Below are positions 33,266 through 40,405 of a DNA stretch of 40,630 nucleotides, in pieces (the stretch's first letter is position 1; each line of letters begins with the position of its first letter). The DNA comes from Methanothrix sp. (GTDB taxonomy: Archaea > Halobacteriota > Methanosarcinia > Methanotrichales > Methanotrichaceae): assembly GCA_028688175.1 (NCBI GenBank), contig JAQTYS010000003.1, positions 1-40,630 on the forward strand, in the 5' to 3' direction. The position numbers and the translations under genes are program-made. The notes beneath the pieces were generated by a model. It did not search any database and was not told the DNA's origin. It saw only the letters and a list, made by a program, of their open reading frames with translations.

Positions 33266-34471
33266 ATGGAGCGGGAAGATATCGCCCGGATAGCTATCGG
33301 ATTAATGGTCCTGTTGCTGCCTTATGCCGGAGCTTTCACAGTCATAGCTCTCGCTGCCGTATTCTTCCTGGACCGTGGCTCTCGCCTGCTCTGTGCATCC
33401 CTGGCCATGCTGCTCATCATGAGGCCGGCGCTTATCCTTACTGACACCAACCTGCCGCAATACGTCATAGCCATCTCTTTTGTGGCCTCAACGTTTGCCC
33501 CTCTTGCTTTTCGCAAGTTCGATTCTCTGGCGGGCAGCATCATGTATCTGCTCATCAATGTGGGTCTCGGCTATCCCGTCGCGAGCCTGATCTCAGCAGG
33601 CAGCCTCTCATCTGAGAGGATATTGTTCCTGGTTATCTTGGGAGGGCTGTCCGGCGCTTTGCTGCATCACGTCTCCAAAGAGCGGGACTTCACCGTGCCC
33701 TTCGGCACCGCCATGGTGATGTGGCTCTTCTCTTTCGATTATCCGCTGCCAGAGCTGCAGCGCATTCTGCTCATCTGCATCTTTGCTCTGGTACTGGGCA
33801 TTGGCGCCTACTGGGCCAAAGCCGCAGACTCGGATGCCGTGCTCAGCGAGACCATAGTCTGCCTACTGGTGATTCTCTTTGCGGGCATCACCTGGTTTAT
33901 CCTGCTCTTAGCCTTCTATTTGCTGGGTGGAGGTTTTACTCGCTATGGTTATTCCCATAAACATAAGCTCGGTATAGCTCAGTCTCATGGAGGCCGGCGC
34001 GGCTACAAGAACGTCTACAGCAACAGCCTGGTGCCGCTTGTTCTGGCCATCTGCTATGGAGTTTACGGCAATGATGTCTTCATCTTCGCATTCATTGCCT
34101 CGGTGGCTACCGCCAATGGGGATACTCTGGCCAGCGAGATTGGAGAGACCAGTAGATCCAAACCCCGCATGATTACCACTCTCAAGGAGACTGAGCCGGG
34201 TGTGGATGGAGGTGTAACGCCCCTGGGCGAAGCCGCCTCTCTGGCCGGAGCCATTATCATCGGTCTATTGGCCACCGGCATGGGAATGGCGGGCGTCTCT
34301 GGCATCGCCATCGCTGCTATCGGCGGATTTTTGGGCACGAACTTCGACAGCCTTCTCGGGGCAACGCTGCAAAGCCGGGGCATCTTGAGCAACAATGGCG
34401 TGAACCTCGTTGCGACGGCCTTCGGCGCTCTCGTGGGTGGCGCCCTGTGGTATATTCTGCAAATTATTTAG
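33266..34471 (+). CDS. DUF92-family polytopic membrane protein, possible prenyl-phosphate kinase
   Basis: About 401 residues with roughly nine to ten membrane helices. The conserved family core lies in the C-terminal half: KHKLGIAQSHGGRRGYKNVY, SVATANGDTLASEIGE and TLKETEPGVDGGVTPLGE. The plant and cyanobacterial member VTE6 is a phytyl-phosphate kinase, so a CTP-dependent prenyl-phosphate kinase role in archaeal isoprenoid recycling is reasonable but unproven. I chose the ATG at 33266; a TTG at 33251 is also open. Divergence from the cis-prenyltransferase homologue (66 bases apart) supports a shared isoprenoid role. It ends eight bases before aroE. Confidence 0.78.
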   Translation: MEREDIARIAIGLMVLLLPYAGAFTVIALAAVFFLDRGSRLLCASLAMLLIMRPALILTDTNLPQYVIAISFVASTFAPLAFRKFDSLAGSIMYLLINVGLGYPVASLISAGSLSSERILFLVILGGLSGALLHHVSKERDFTVPFGTAMVMWLFSFDYPLPELQRILLICIFALVLGIGAYWAKAADSDAVLSETIVCLLVILFAGITWFILLLAFYLLGGGFTRYGYSHKHKLGIAQSHGGRRGYKNVYSNSLVPLVLAICYGVYGNDVFIFAFIASVATANGDTLASEIGETSRSKPRMITTLKETEPGVDGGVTPLGEAASLAGAIIIGLLATGMGMAGVSGIAIAAIGGFLGTNFDSLLGATLQSRGILSNNGVNLVATAFGALVGGALWYILQII

Positions 34472-34479
34472 GTACTATT

Positions 34480-35292
34480 ATGAAGATATTCGGCATATTT
34501 GGGGACCCAATAGAGCACAGCCTGTCTCCCGCCATGCAAAATGCTGCCTTGCGGGCGCTGGGCGAAGATGCCTGCTACCATCCTTTTTGCGTCGCCCAGG
34601 AGGATCTGGAAGATGCCCTTTTGGGGGCTGCAGCCATGGGATTTTGCGGGCTGAATCTGACCATTCCACTCAAAGAAAAGGCGCTGGAATTTGATTTCTT
34701 GCAGCCTGATCCTCTGGCCCAGGCCATCGGGGCAGTGAACACGGTAGCTTTCAGATCGCAGGGCCTCGCGGGCTACAACACAGACGGCTGGGGCGCGCTT
34801 CTGGCACTGCGGGATGCGGGAGTGGAAATCAAGGGCAAGAGCGTGCTGATAATCGGCGCAGGAGGCGGCGCGCGGGCCATTGCCTACACCTTGCAGCAGG
34901 AGGGAGCGGAGATCTCCATCGCCAACCGCAGCCTAAAGAGGGCAGAGGATCTGGCGGCCTGCGTTGGTGCCGGGGGCTTTTCTCTGCACGAACTGGAGAA
35001 GCTTGTCCCTTCTGCAAATATCATAATAAACTGCACATCGGTGGGCATGCGAGCAGGCGACCCGAGACTGCTGGACGGTGGCCTTTTGCATAGCCGTCAG
35101 GCAGTCTTTGATATCGTCTACAACCGGGAGACAGAGCTTCTTCAGGATGCCCGCGCCGCCGGAGCGGTGGCAGTGGACGGAGTGATGATGCTGGTCTATC
35201 AGGGAGCCAAAGCTCTGGAGATCTGGACCGGCAAAAAAGCTCCCGTGGATGTGATGGAGAGGGCGGTTCGAGAGGCTCTGGCGGCGAGGTAG
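34480..35292 (+). CDS. aroE: Shikimate dehydrogenase
   Basis: AroE reduces 3-dehydroshikimate with NADPH in aromatic amino acid synthesis. The 270-residue product has the substrate loop EHSLSPAMQNAAL, the catalytic Lys in NLTIPLKEKA, the Asn/Asp pair in GAVNT and YNTDGWGALL, and the NADP loop IGAGGGARAI. It ends with MLVYQGAKALEIWTG, typical of the family. The ATG at 34480 has AGGT six bases upstream; an earlier in-frame start (34447) would overlap the upstream gene and add non-family residues. Confidence 0.93.
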   Translation: MKIFGIFGDPIEHSLSPAMQNAALRALGEDACYHPFCVAQEDLEDALLGAAAMGFCGLNLTIPLKEKALEFDFLQPDPLAQAIGAVNTVAFRSQGLAGYNTDGWGALLALRDAGVEIKGKSVLIIGAGGGARAIAYTLQQEGAEISIANRSLKRAEDLAACVGAGGFSLHELEKLVPSANIIINCTSVGMRAGDPRLLDGGLLHSRQAVFDIVYNRETELLQDARAAGAVAVDGVMMLVYQGAKALEIWTGKKAPVDVMERAVREALAAR

Positions 35293-35568
35293 GGGCTAGA
35301 AAAGGGGCGCGTTGCACATGGCTGGTATCAAGTCTGAGCAATAGAGCGGAAGCGTCCTGCAAGATCTGCGGCATCTCGCCCTTGCGCCTCTCAGGATTGC
35401 GGATGGCATTAACCAATCACTAATTATCCATAACGATAGTCTTGGCTAAATCTAAAGCTAAAAATTGCAATCCATGGGCACAATCTCATTAATAAGTGAT
35501 GTAGGCAGGGCACATTGTATCACAAGTTATTAATATTATGATAACCATGTACCCTGTGAGACCCTACA
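35293..35568. other. Intergenic stretch with possible minus-strand remnant
   Basis: No full gene is visible. Between about 35300 and 35416 the minus strand can be read as a short coherent peptide (NPERRKGEMPQILQDA...), which may be the leftover of a deleted gene; I cannot name it. The part from 35420 to 35568 is AT-rich and leads into the transposase remnant. A short direct-looking repeat, ACCCTGTGAG-ACCCTACA (about 35549-35566), might be part of an insertion-sequence end. Confidence 0.3.
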
Positions 35569-35778
35569 ATGACAGAGATGCAATTAAGCTTGATAAATTT
35601 TCCGTATCGTGAAATGCTTTCAACGATCTTTGAGGGCTACTCAAATGATTTTGAATTCACTGCAAACGGCATTTTTCGAAAAATAGTGCCACCATCATGT
35701 CCTGAATGCGGTAATCCCATGAATCATAATGGTTTTAATACCTACCAAAAGGGGCATCTTGGTGAAGCAAAATTCTGA
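35569..35778 (+). pseudogene. Truncated transposase, N-terminal zinc-ribbon part
   Basis: The 69-codon frame begins MTEMQLSLINFPYREML, followed by the zinc-ribbon half CPECGNPMNHNGFNTY. This looks like the beginning of a Methanosarcinales insertion-sequence transposase of several hundred residues. It stops abruptly at TGA 35776-35778; the second half of the zinc ribbon and the catalytic domain are missing. The break falls exactly where the DUF4258 frame begins, so the insertion remnant borders the toxin-like gene. The IS family is not assigned. Confidence 0.6.
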
Positions 35779-36032
35779 TAGATAATTATATAATAACCTT
35801 TCATGCCCATCAGAGAATGGATGAGAGAGGAATTTCCACTGTATTAGATGGATGTATAATTGAAGACTATCCAGACAACAAGCCATGCCCCTCTGCCCTC
35901 ATCACTGGCATTGCTAACTGGCGATGCTGTCATGCAGTGGTTGCGCTGTGCGAAAACCACTTGCGAATAGTCACTGTCTACTGGCCGGAGGATGAAAAAT
36001 GGATAGACCACAAGACGCGAAGAAAGAATTGA
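35772..36032 (+). CDS. DUF4258 toxin-like protein, 5' end damaged
   Basis: The conserved DUF4258 pattern is ITFHAHQRMDERGIS, IIEDYPDNKPCPSALI and RIVTVYWPEDEKW. The family is a RelE-like fold usually encoded beside a YgiT-type zinc-finger antitoxin. The conserved N-terminus lies upstream of the first ATG (35817), so that ATG cannot be the native start. In this frame only ATT (35772) or CTG (35775) fall behind a GGTGA (35762-35766), and TGA at 35763 closes the frame. About five residues between GIS and TVLDG also seem missing relative to the family. I infer a toxin gene that lost its own start to the neighbouring insertion; expression is doubtful. It overlaps the antitoxin gene by 34 bases. 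Confidence 0.6.
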   Translation: MLIDNYIITFHAHQRMDERGISTVLDGCIIEDYPDNKPCPSALITGIANWRCCHAVVALCENHLRIVTVYWPEDEKWIDHKTRRKN

Positions 36033-36309
36033 TCCCTGATACATGCAGATGCGGTCGAGGCAAATTGCATCGTGGCTTCAAAGAATATGTCACAAAAGTC
36101 AATGGGGGGGTGTATTGGTGATTAAGAATGTCCCGGCTTTGATGTGTGACATTTGTGACGAGGCTTATCTCACACCGGAGGCGTCCAGAGAGATTGATAA
36201 GATTGCGAAGGATTTTCGTGAAGGAAAGCTTCTGGCAAAGCCCATTGCAGCCGGTGAGGTGGATCTTAAGATGAAGGAAGTGGCATGGGTTGAATTGACA
36301 TGCAAATGA
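35999..36309 (+). pseudogene. YgiT-type zinc-finger antitoxin, frameshifted at G7
   Basis: GGAGG (35987-35991) lies seven bases before an ATG at 35999. That frame gives the first Cys pair (CRCGRGKLHRG) and runs to TGA at 36119-36121. The second half of the family pattern (VIKNVPALMCDICDEAYLTP and a helix) continues in the -1 frame to 36309. The switch falls in a run of seven G (36104-36110); an eighth G would give one continuous 104-residue protein with both CxxC-type knuckles. It may be a real mutation, a sequencing error, phase variation, or a slippage site. The toxin-like partner is directly upstream. Confidence 0.7.
36104..36110 (+). repeat. Homopolymer of seven G at the antitoxin frameshift
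   Basis: Seven consecutive G separate the two frames of the antitoxin gene. Such a tract can vary in length by polymerase slippage. Confidence 0.9.
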
Positions 36310-36774
36310 CCACCCCGTCATCTACTCCATCGCCGTCCTCTCCCCCATCACCCCCGCTCTTTAGGCGCTGCCCGCTATCCCCCGCGGCTCGCTCGTAATC
36401 GTCTGGGGCCGGGCGCCCGCACCGCGGCGCCGCATCCGGCTAGCACGGCTCGCCCGCCGCAGCCCAGGGCAGCCGACCCGCGCCTGGGTGAGGTGATCGG
36501 GGCAAAGCACAGCCCGGAGTGGCAGGTGGGCCCTGGTGGTGGATGTAACATTTCCTGCAGAAAGATAGTGCAAGCTGCTATGTAAACTGTCAATGGCCCT
36601 GGCTGGTCGCTGCCTGGTGCGAGGGTCCCGGCAGAACGCGGTAGGCCGGCAGGCTGACTCGCGGCTGTCCGGAAAAAAGCATGAAAGTCGGTTTTTGTCA
36701 AACATGCTCTGATCGTCGAAGGCCGTAGTCCTTAGCGGTAGGCGAGATCCTTTCATTTCTCCAAGGCCGAAAAA
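36310..36774. other. GC-rich gene-free stretch with palindromes
   Basis: The first 200 bases are far more GC-rich than the rest of the window and hold short perfect palindromes (GGGCGCCC at about 36411, GCGGCGCCGC at about 36424) and a CCCAGG ... CCTGGG stem at about 36464-36488. Further on, AGCATG ... CATGCT (about 36678-36708) can form a hairpin. ORFs here lack ribosome binding sites and native codon bias. The composition suits a structured RNA, but the conserved cores I know for archaeal RNase P RNA and SRP RNA are not visible. Confidence 0.4.
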
Positions 36775-37854
36775 TTGAATACCGATCGAGTGCCAAATAT
36801 TGTTGTGAAATTTAGCCTCGTTCTCTTTGCAGTTCTGCTGGCCCTGCTCTATCTTGCTCTTCCAGCTTACGCCCACGTGCCCCTCATGGCCGGAGAAAAT
36901 GAGAACATCTCCACAGCCATGCACATATCCGATTCGGGCAAGTCCTGGGCGGTTTATGGAACTCTGGAGAAGGATCTGGTGCATTACTACAGTTTTGATC
37001 TGCAGGAGGGCGAGCGAATTTATCTCTCTCTTTTCAAGTCCGCGGATGCCAAAGAAAATGATTTTCTTCCCGCCCTGCTCCTCCTGGGTCCGGGACTGAA
37101 TGCCAGCGCTCTGTCGCCTGGTCAGCTTGCCTTGCCTATGCAAGCATCCGGCTTGAAAATTCTGGCGGCAGAAAACAAGAGCGCAGTCAATGCCGTCTAT
37201 GAGCCCTTCGGGCCCAGCAGTTTTAAAGAAATCTCGGAGATAAACCTGACTGCTCCCCAATCGGCCCGCTACTATGCGGCGGTTTATAGCAGCTCTTATA
37301 ATAATATTGATAATACCAATAACATGAGCGCAAAATCCGGTCATTACGGATTAGCCGTCGGCTATAGGGAGGAGTTCGGCTTCCTGGAGAGGGTTTCTAC
37401 GCCTTTGCAGCTCATCTCCGTTTACCTCTGGGAGGGCCAGAGCCTGGGTGTCATTCTCATCCCCTATCTGGTGGCAGAGATCCTGGCGCTACTGCTATTT
37501 TGGCGAGGCTCCCGACGCACCTCATTCTGCCTGGCCGGATCTCTGGCAGGATTTCTCTTCCTGGCCAGCAGCGCTTCAGTTATCACCCAGATGGTCTTCA
37601 ATCTCACTCGCGCTCCCTTTGGCCCGGAGGTTTATATCACCCTGGCCATCGCTGTTCTGCATGCTTTCCTGGGAGTGGTGACAATTCGTCTGGCCAGGGG
37701 TGAAGCAGGATTGCTGCAAAGGATCCTTCTGGCTGTCCTGGGAACTATTGCCCTGCTGGTCGGCTCTGGTCTGATCATGGGTCCCATTCTGGCTTTAGCT
37801 GCAAGCGTGCTGCCTTCCAGGAGCGGGAGCATCTTTGGCAGGACTTCGGCGTAA
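36775..37854 (+). CDS. Membrane protein with outside beta domain and four C-terminal helices
   Basis: The 359-residue product has an N-terminal signal or anchor helix (about 12-33) and an outside domain of about 180 residues (HVPLMAGENENISTAMHI, YYSFDLQEGERIYLSLF) that resembles a C-terminal prepeptidase-like beta fold. Four membrane helices follow at about 220-350. The TTG start at 36775 has AAGG nine bases upstream; GTG codons at 36790 and 36805 are alternatives. No catalytic motif is seen and the family is not recognised. It converges on the DUF4130 gene 36 bases away. Confidence 0.75.
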   Translation: MNTDRVPNIVVKFSLVLFAVLLALLYLALPAYAHVPLMAGENENISTAMHISDSGKSWAVYGTLEKDLVHYYSFDLQEGERIYLSLFKSADAKENDFLPALLLLGPGLNASALSPGQLALPMQASGLKILAAENKSAVNAVYEPFGPSSFKEISEINLTAPQSARYYAAVYSSSYNNIDNTNNMSAKSGHYGLAVGYREEFGFLERVSTPLQLISVYLWEGQSLGVILIPYLVAEILALLLFWRGSRRTSFCLAGSLAGFLFLASSASVITQMVFNLTRAPFGPEVYITLAIAVLHAFLGVVTIRLARGEAGLLQRILLAVLGTIALLVGSGLIMGPILALAASVLPSRSGSIFGRTSA

Positions 37855-37890
37855 TGAATGATTAAGGAACATCTCCAATTCTCATCTCTT

Positions 37891-38526
37891 TTAGTCGCTA
37901 AGAAAGTCCTCTAGAGTCGCATTCTTCCTGTTTTGCACCAGCCGCAGTCCCGCAGCCTCTTGATCTCTTCTGGGCATGTGCCTGTGAAATGCTGCCAGGT
38001 TCTTTCTCTCAGGACAGTACTGGCTGTCGTAGTAGACCTGCCAGAGGTCCTCCGCGTTGGAGTGATCCTTGCCGGCTGAATCATCGATTAATCCATCCTG
38101 GTCGCAATGCAGCGCAGCTTTCAGCGTCTCCAGAGTTGCGGCAATACCGCTCCCATGATCCCGCCAGCTCCTGCCCTCCCGGCAGAGGGAGATCCAGCTC
38201 TCCCTGCCGTTTCCCAATACTATTATCATCCCGGCATTTCTGCGGGCAAAATGGGCGCAGATGTGCTCTCCAATTTTGTGCCTGGGCTTGAAAAAGCCGT
38301 AAAGAATCGAATCGCCAAGGGAAGAGAGTCTCACAAATGCCTTCATGCGGTGCGCTTCTCCCAAAACGGCGTTAACCATCTTCTTTATGCGAACCACTTC
38401 CAGTTCGGTCGAGATCTCCACATCCTCGGGCTGTAGCTCCTTTGCCCTGGCAAGAATCCTCTCATTGCACTTTGCGTGCATAGAGAGGTAGTAGAGGAAG
38501 TTATGCGGGACCCTCAAGCCTGCCAC
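37891..38526 (-). CDS. DUF4130 DNA-metabolism protein, partner of radical SAM protein
   Basis: A 211-residue protein of the DUF4130 (TIGR03915) family: HNFLYYLSMHAKCNERIL, VRIKKMVNAVLGEAHRMKAF, and the C-terminal WQVYYDSQYCPERKNLAAFH with RMPRRDQEA. In many bacteria this domain is fused to a uracil-DNA-glycosylase-like domain; here it stands alone. The gene overlaps the upstream radical-SAM gene by 13 bases and starts at GTG, so the two are coupled. The family is thought to act in DNA modification or repair, but no reaction is established. Confidence 0.82.
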   Translation of the reverse strand: MAGLRVPHNFLYYLSMHAKCNERILARAKELQPEDVEISTELEVVRIKKMVNAVLGEAHRMKAFVRLSSLGDSILYGFFKPRHKIGEHICAHFARRNAGMIIVLGNGRESWISLCREGRSWRDHGSGIAATLETLKAALHCDQDGLIDDSAGKDHSNAEDLWQVYYDSQYCPERKNLAAFHRHMPRRDQEAAGLRLVQNRKNATLEDFLSD

Positions 38527-39743
38527 ATCTCCAATGTGGTGTCTCTCCAGCCGTTGATCTTTAGAAAGGGCGCAGCTCTCTTAATTCGTATTCCCATGGC
38601 CGCCAGCTCAGCTTTGGCCACGATCGGCCTTCTCTTCCTAAGGGCTACGATCCTCTGCGCGCTCCGGGGCCCAATGCCCGGCACTCTCAAGAGTTCCTGC
38701 AATGTGGCCGTATTCGGGTCCAGAGGTCTGTCCATGGCCTCTCTGGCAATGGCCATCTTGGGATCGGCATTGCAAAGAAAGCCATTCTCATCAAAGGCAT
38801 GGGAGATCTCGTCTGCCTGGAAGTGGTAAATTCGATAGAGCCAGTCCATCTGGTAGAGGCGGTGCTCTCTCCAGAGCGGCTGGGCGGTTTTCCTTTCAAA
38901 TGGTGTTCCACTCTGGGGAGAAAAAGCACTGTAGTAGGCCCTCTTCACCCCAATTTCCCGATACTCGTAGAGAACTCTCTGGAAGATCTCCTCATCGCTC
39001 TCCCCGCAGGCTCCAACAATAAGCTGAGTGGTCTGGCCGGCGGGCAGAATGGATTTACGGTTTCTGCTGCTACCAGAAAGAATATCGCGGATGTATCTCT
39101 GTCTTTGCAGGATATCGTTCTCATAATTCTTGGTGGCACAGATCTCATTCATATGCGAAGCAGATGCCGCCTCGAGATTGATGCTGACCCTATCCGCCAG
39201 CTTTGCCGCTTCCTGGATATGATCCCGAGATGATCCGGGCAGCACCTTGAGGTGAATGTATCCGCTAAAGGCAAATTTTTGGCGCAGCAGCCTCACCGTC
39301 TCCAACATCTTTTCTGTGGTGTGCTCCTCATCCCGGCCTGCTCCTGAGGAGAGAAAGAGCCCTTCGATATAGTTCGAGCGGTAGAGGGAAATGGTGATCC
39401 TGGCCAGCTCTTTTGGAGTATAGGAAAAGGCTCTGGATTTGTTGCTACAGACGGCAGCATTGCTACAGTAGCTGCATTGATGGGAGCAGTGGTTGGTGAA
39501 AAGCGTCTTGAAGAGGCTGACGCATCTGCCATCCTGGGTGAAGGCATGGCATATTCCTGGAAGAGGCGTCTCGCGTGGCGAGTAGGTGGATGCACAGACA
39601 TCATGGCGCGTGCCCTCTCCCAAACAGCGAAGCTTCTCAACGTCTACCTCATCGATGCCCGCCTGCAAAGCACCTTGAGCCGGCCCGGATGAGTCGAATC
39701 TGCACTCTTCCGCCAGATGGGCAATCTTCTCCAGGGTGACCAT
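38514..39743 (-). CDS. Radical SAM protein, putative DNA modification/repair (TIGR03916 type)
   Basis: The 409-residue product has the radical-SAM cluster motif CSHQCSYC after NH (about 85-92), the GAGRDEEHTTEKM region, and a C-terminal helix-hairpin-helix (LLRVPGIGPRSAQRIVALRK), which implies contact with DNA. It matches the family always found with DUF4130. The start at 39743 has no ribosome binding site. A TATA-like tract on its strand (about 39762-39775) lies some 25 bases upstream, so the message is probably leaderless. The substrate and product are unknown. Confidence 0.9.
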   Translation of the reverse strand: MVTLEKIAHLAEECRFDSSGPAQGALQAGIDEVDVEKLRCLGEGTRHDVCASTYSPRETPLPGICHAFTQDGRCVSLFKTLFTNHCSHQCSYCSNAAVCSNKSRAFSYTPKELARITISLYRSNYIEGLFLSSGAGRDEEHTTEKMLETVRLLRQKFAFSGYIHLKVLPGSSRDHIQEAAKLADRVSINLEAASASHMNEICATKNYENDILQRQRYIRDILSGSSRNRKSILPAGQTTQLIVGACGESDEEIFQRVLYEYREIGVKRAYYSAFSPQSGTPFERKTAQPLWREHRLYQMDWLYRIYHFQADEISHAFDENGFLCNADPKMAIAREAMDRPLDPNTATLQELLRVPGIGPRSAQRIVALRKRRPIVAKAELAAMGIRIKRAAPFLKINGWRDTTLEMWQA

Positions 39744-39837
39744 TGCAATAATGTGCGAATTTATGTATTATAACCAATACGTAGGCGGGGCGAAAGTAAT
39801 CATCTCGAAATCTTTTTCAGGTTGCAGGTGCATAAGT

Positions 39838-40266
39838 ATGGCAGGCAGAGCTGAGAATCGCATGGACCGCAAATCGATGATGGCAAGAATTGGGCAGATT
39901 GTTAGCAGCTATCCAGAGGTGCAGACGGCTTATGTCTTTGGCTCTTTTCTGGAAAGAGATGATTTCCGGGACATAGATATTGCCCTGCTTTTATCTGGAA
40001 GTCTTTCCTCATATCGAGCCCTCAAACTGGCTCTGCGTGTCGGCAGCGATCTTGATTTAGGGATCCGGCCTGGCCGCGATTTCGATGTGAGAATTTTAAA
40101 TAATGCACATCCAGAGTTTCAGTTTGAAGTGGTTAAAAATGGCAGAACTGTTTTCACCCGAAACAGACAGGAACAGCATGATTTTGAGGCAGAAGTGATC
40201 TCTACTTACCTGGACCTCAAAGAGATGTACGATTCATACGACCGCAAATACCTGGCGAGGGCGTAA
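39838..40266 (+). CDS. Minimal nucleotidyltransferase (MNT/MntA-like)
   Basis: A 142-residue protein with the nucleotidyltransferase signature GSFLERDDFRDIDIALLL, carrying the DxD metal pair, and a later Asp in the DFDVRILN strand. The ATG at 39838 has AGGTG seven bases upstream; the frame is open further 5' without support. Such proteins often act as antitoxins that AMPylate a HEPN-domain ribonuclease encoded next to them. No HEPN gene of normal size follows; a 45-codon ORF starts one base after the stop. Confidence 0.85.
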   Translation: MAGRAENRMDRKSMMARIGQIVSSYPEVQTAYVFGSFLERDDFRDIDIALLLSGSLSSYRALKLALRVGSDLDLGIRPGRDFDVRILNNAHPEFQFEVVKNGRTVFTRNRQEQHDFEAEVISTYLDLKEMYDSYDRKYLARA

Positions 40267-40267
40267 A

Positions 40268-40405
40268 ATGAGATCTTTGGCTCATATGAGAGAGATGGAC
40301 GAAGCTTTGGACGATTGGGGTAGGTATATGAGTATTCCTCTTGAAAAATTGCTCCCGTATGAAGTAAAGCGGATTTTATACTCTCATTCTAGCGGAGGAG
40401 AATGA
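40268..40405 (+). CDS. Small 45-residue ORF after the nucleotidyltransferase
   Basis: The ATG is one base after the nucleotidyltransferase stop. The frame encodes a 45-residue peptide, helical and charged (MREMDEALDDWGRYMSIPLE), and its stop at 40403-40405 touches the next ATG at 40406. The tight packing suggests real translation in an operon. It is too short for a HEPN domain and carries no Rx4-6H motif. Function unknown. Confidence 0.45.
   Translation: MRSLAHMREMDEALDDWGRYMSIPLEKLLPYEVKRILYSHSSGGE

Noticed and set aside
36310..36774. RNase P RNA or SRP RNA in the GC-rich gap
   Set aside because: I looked on both strands for the conserved RNase P cores (GAGGAAAGUC-like, ACAGAA-like) and the SRP helix 8 motif. 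Only chance partial matches appear (for example GTCCGGAA near 36667) without the required stems.
36361..37344. 327-codon open frame on the minus strand
   Set aside because: It runs antisense through the signal peptide and outer domain of the plus-strand membrane protein and the GC-rich gap. It has no family motif and no ribosome binding site.
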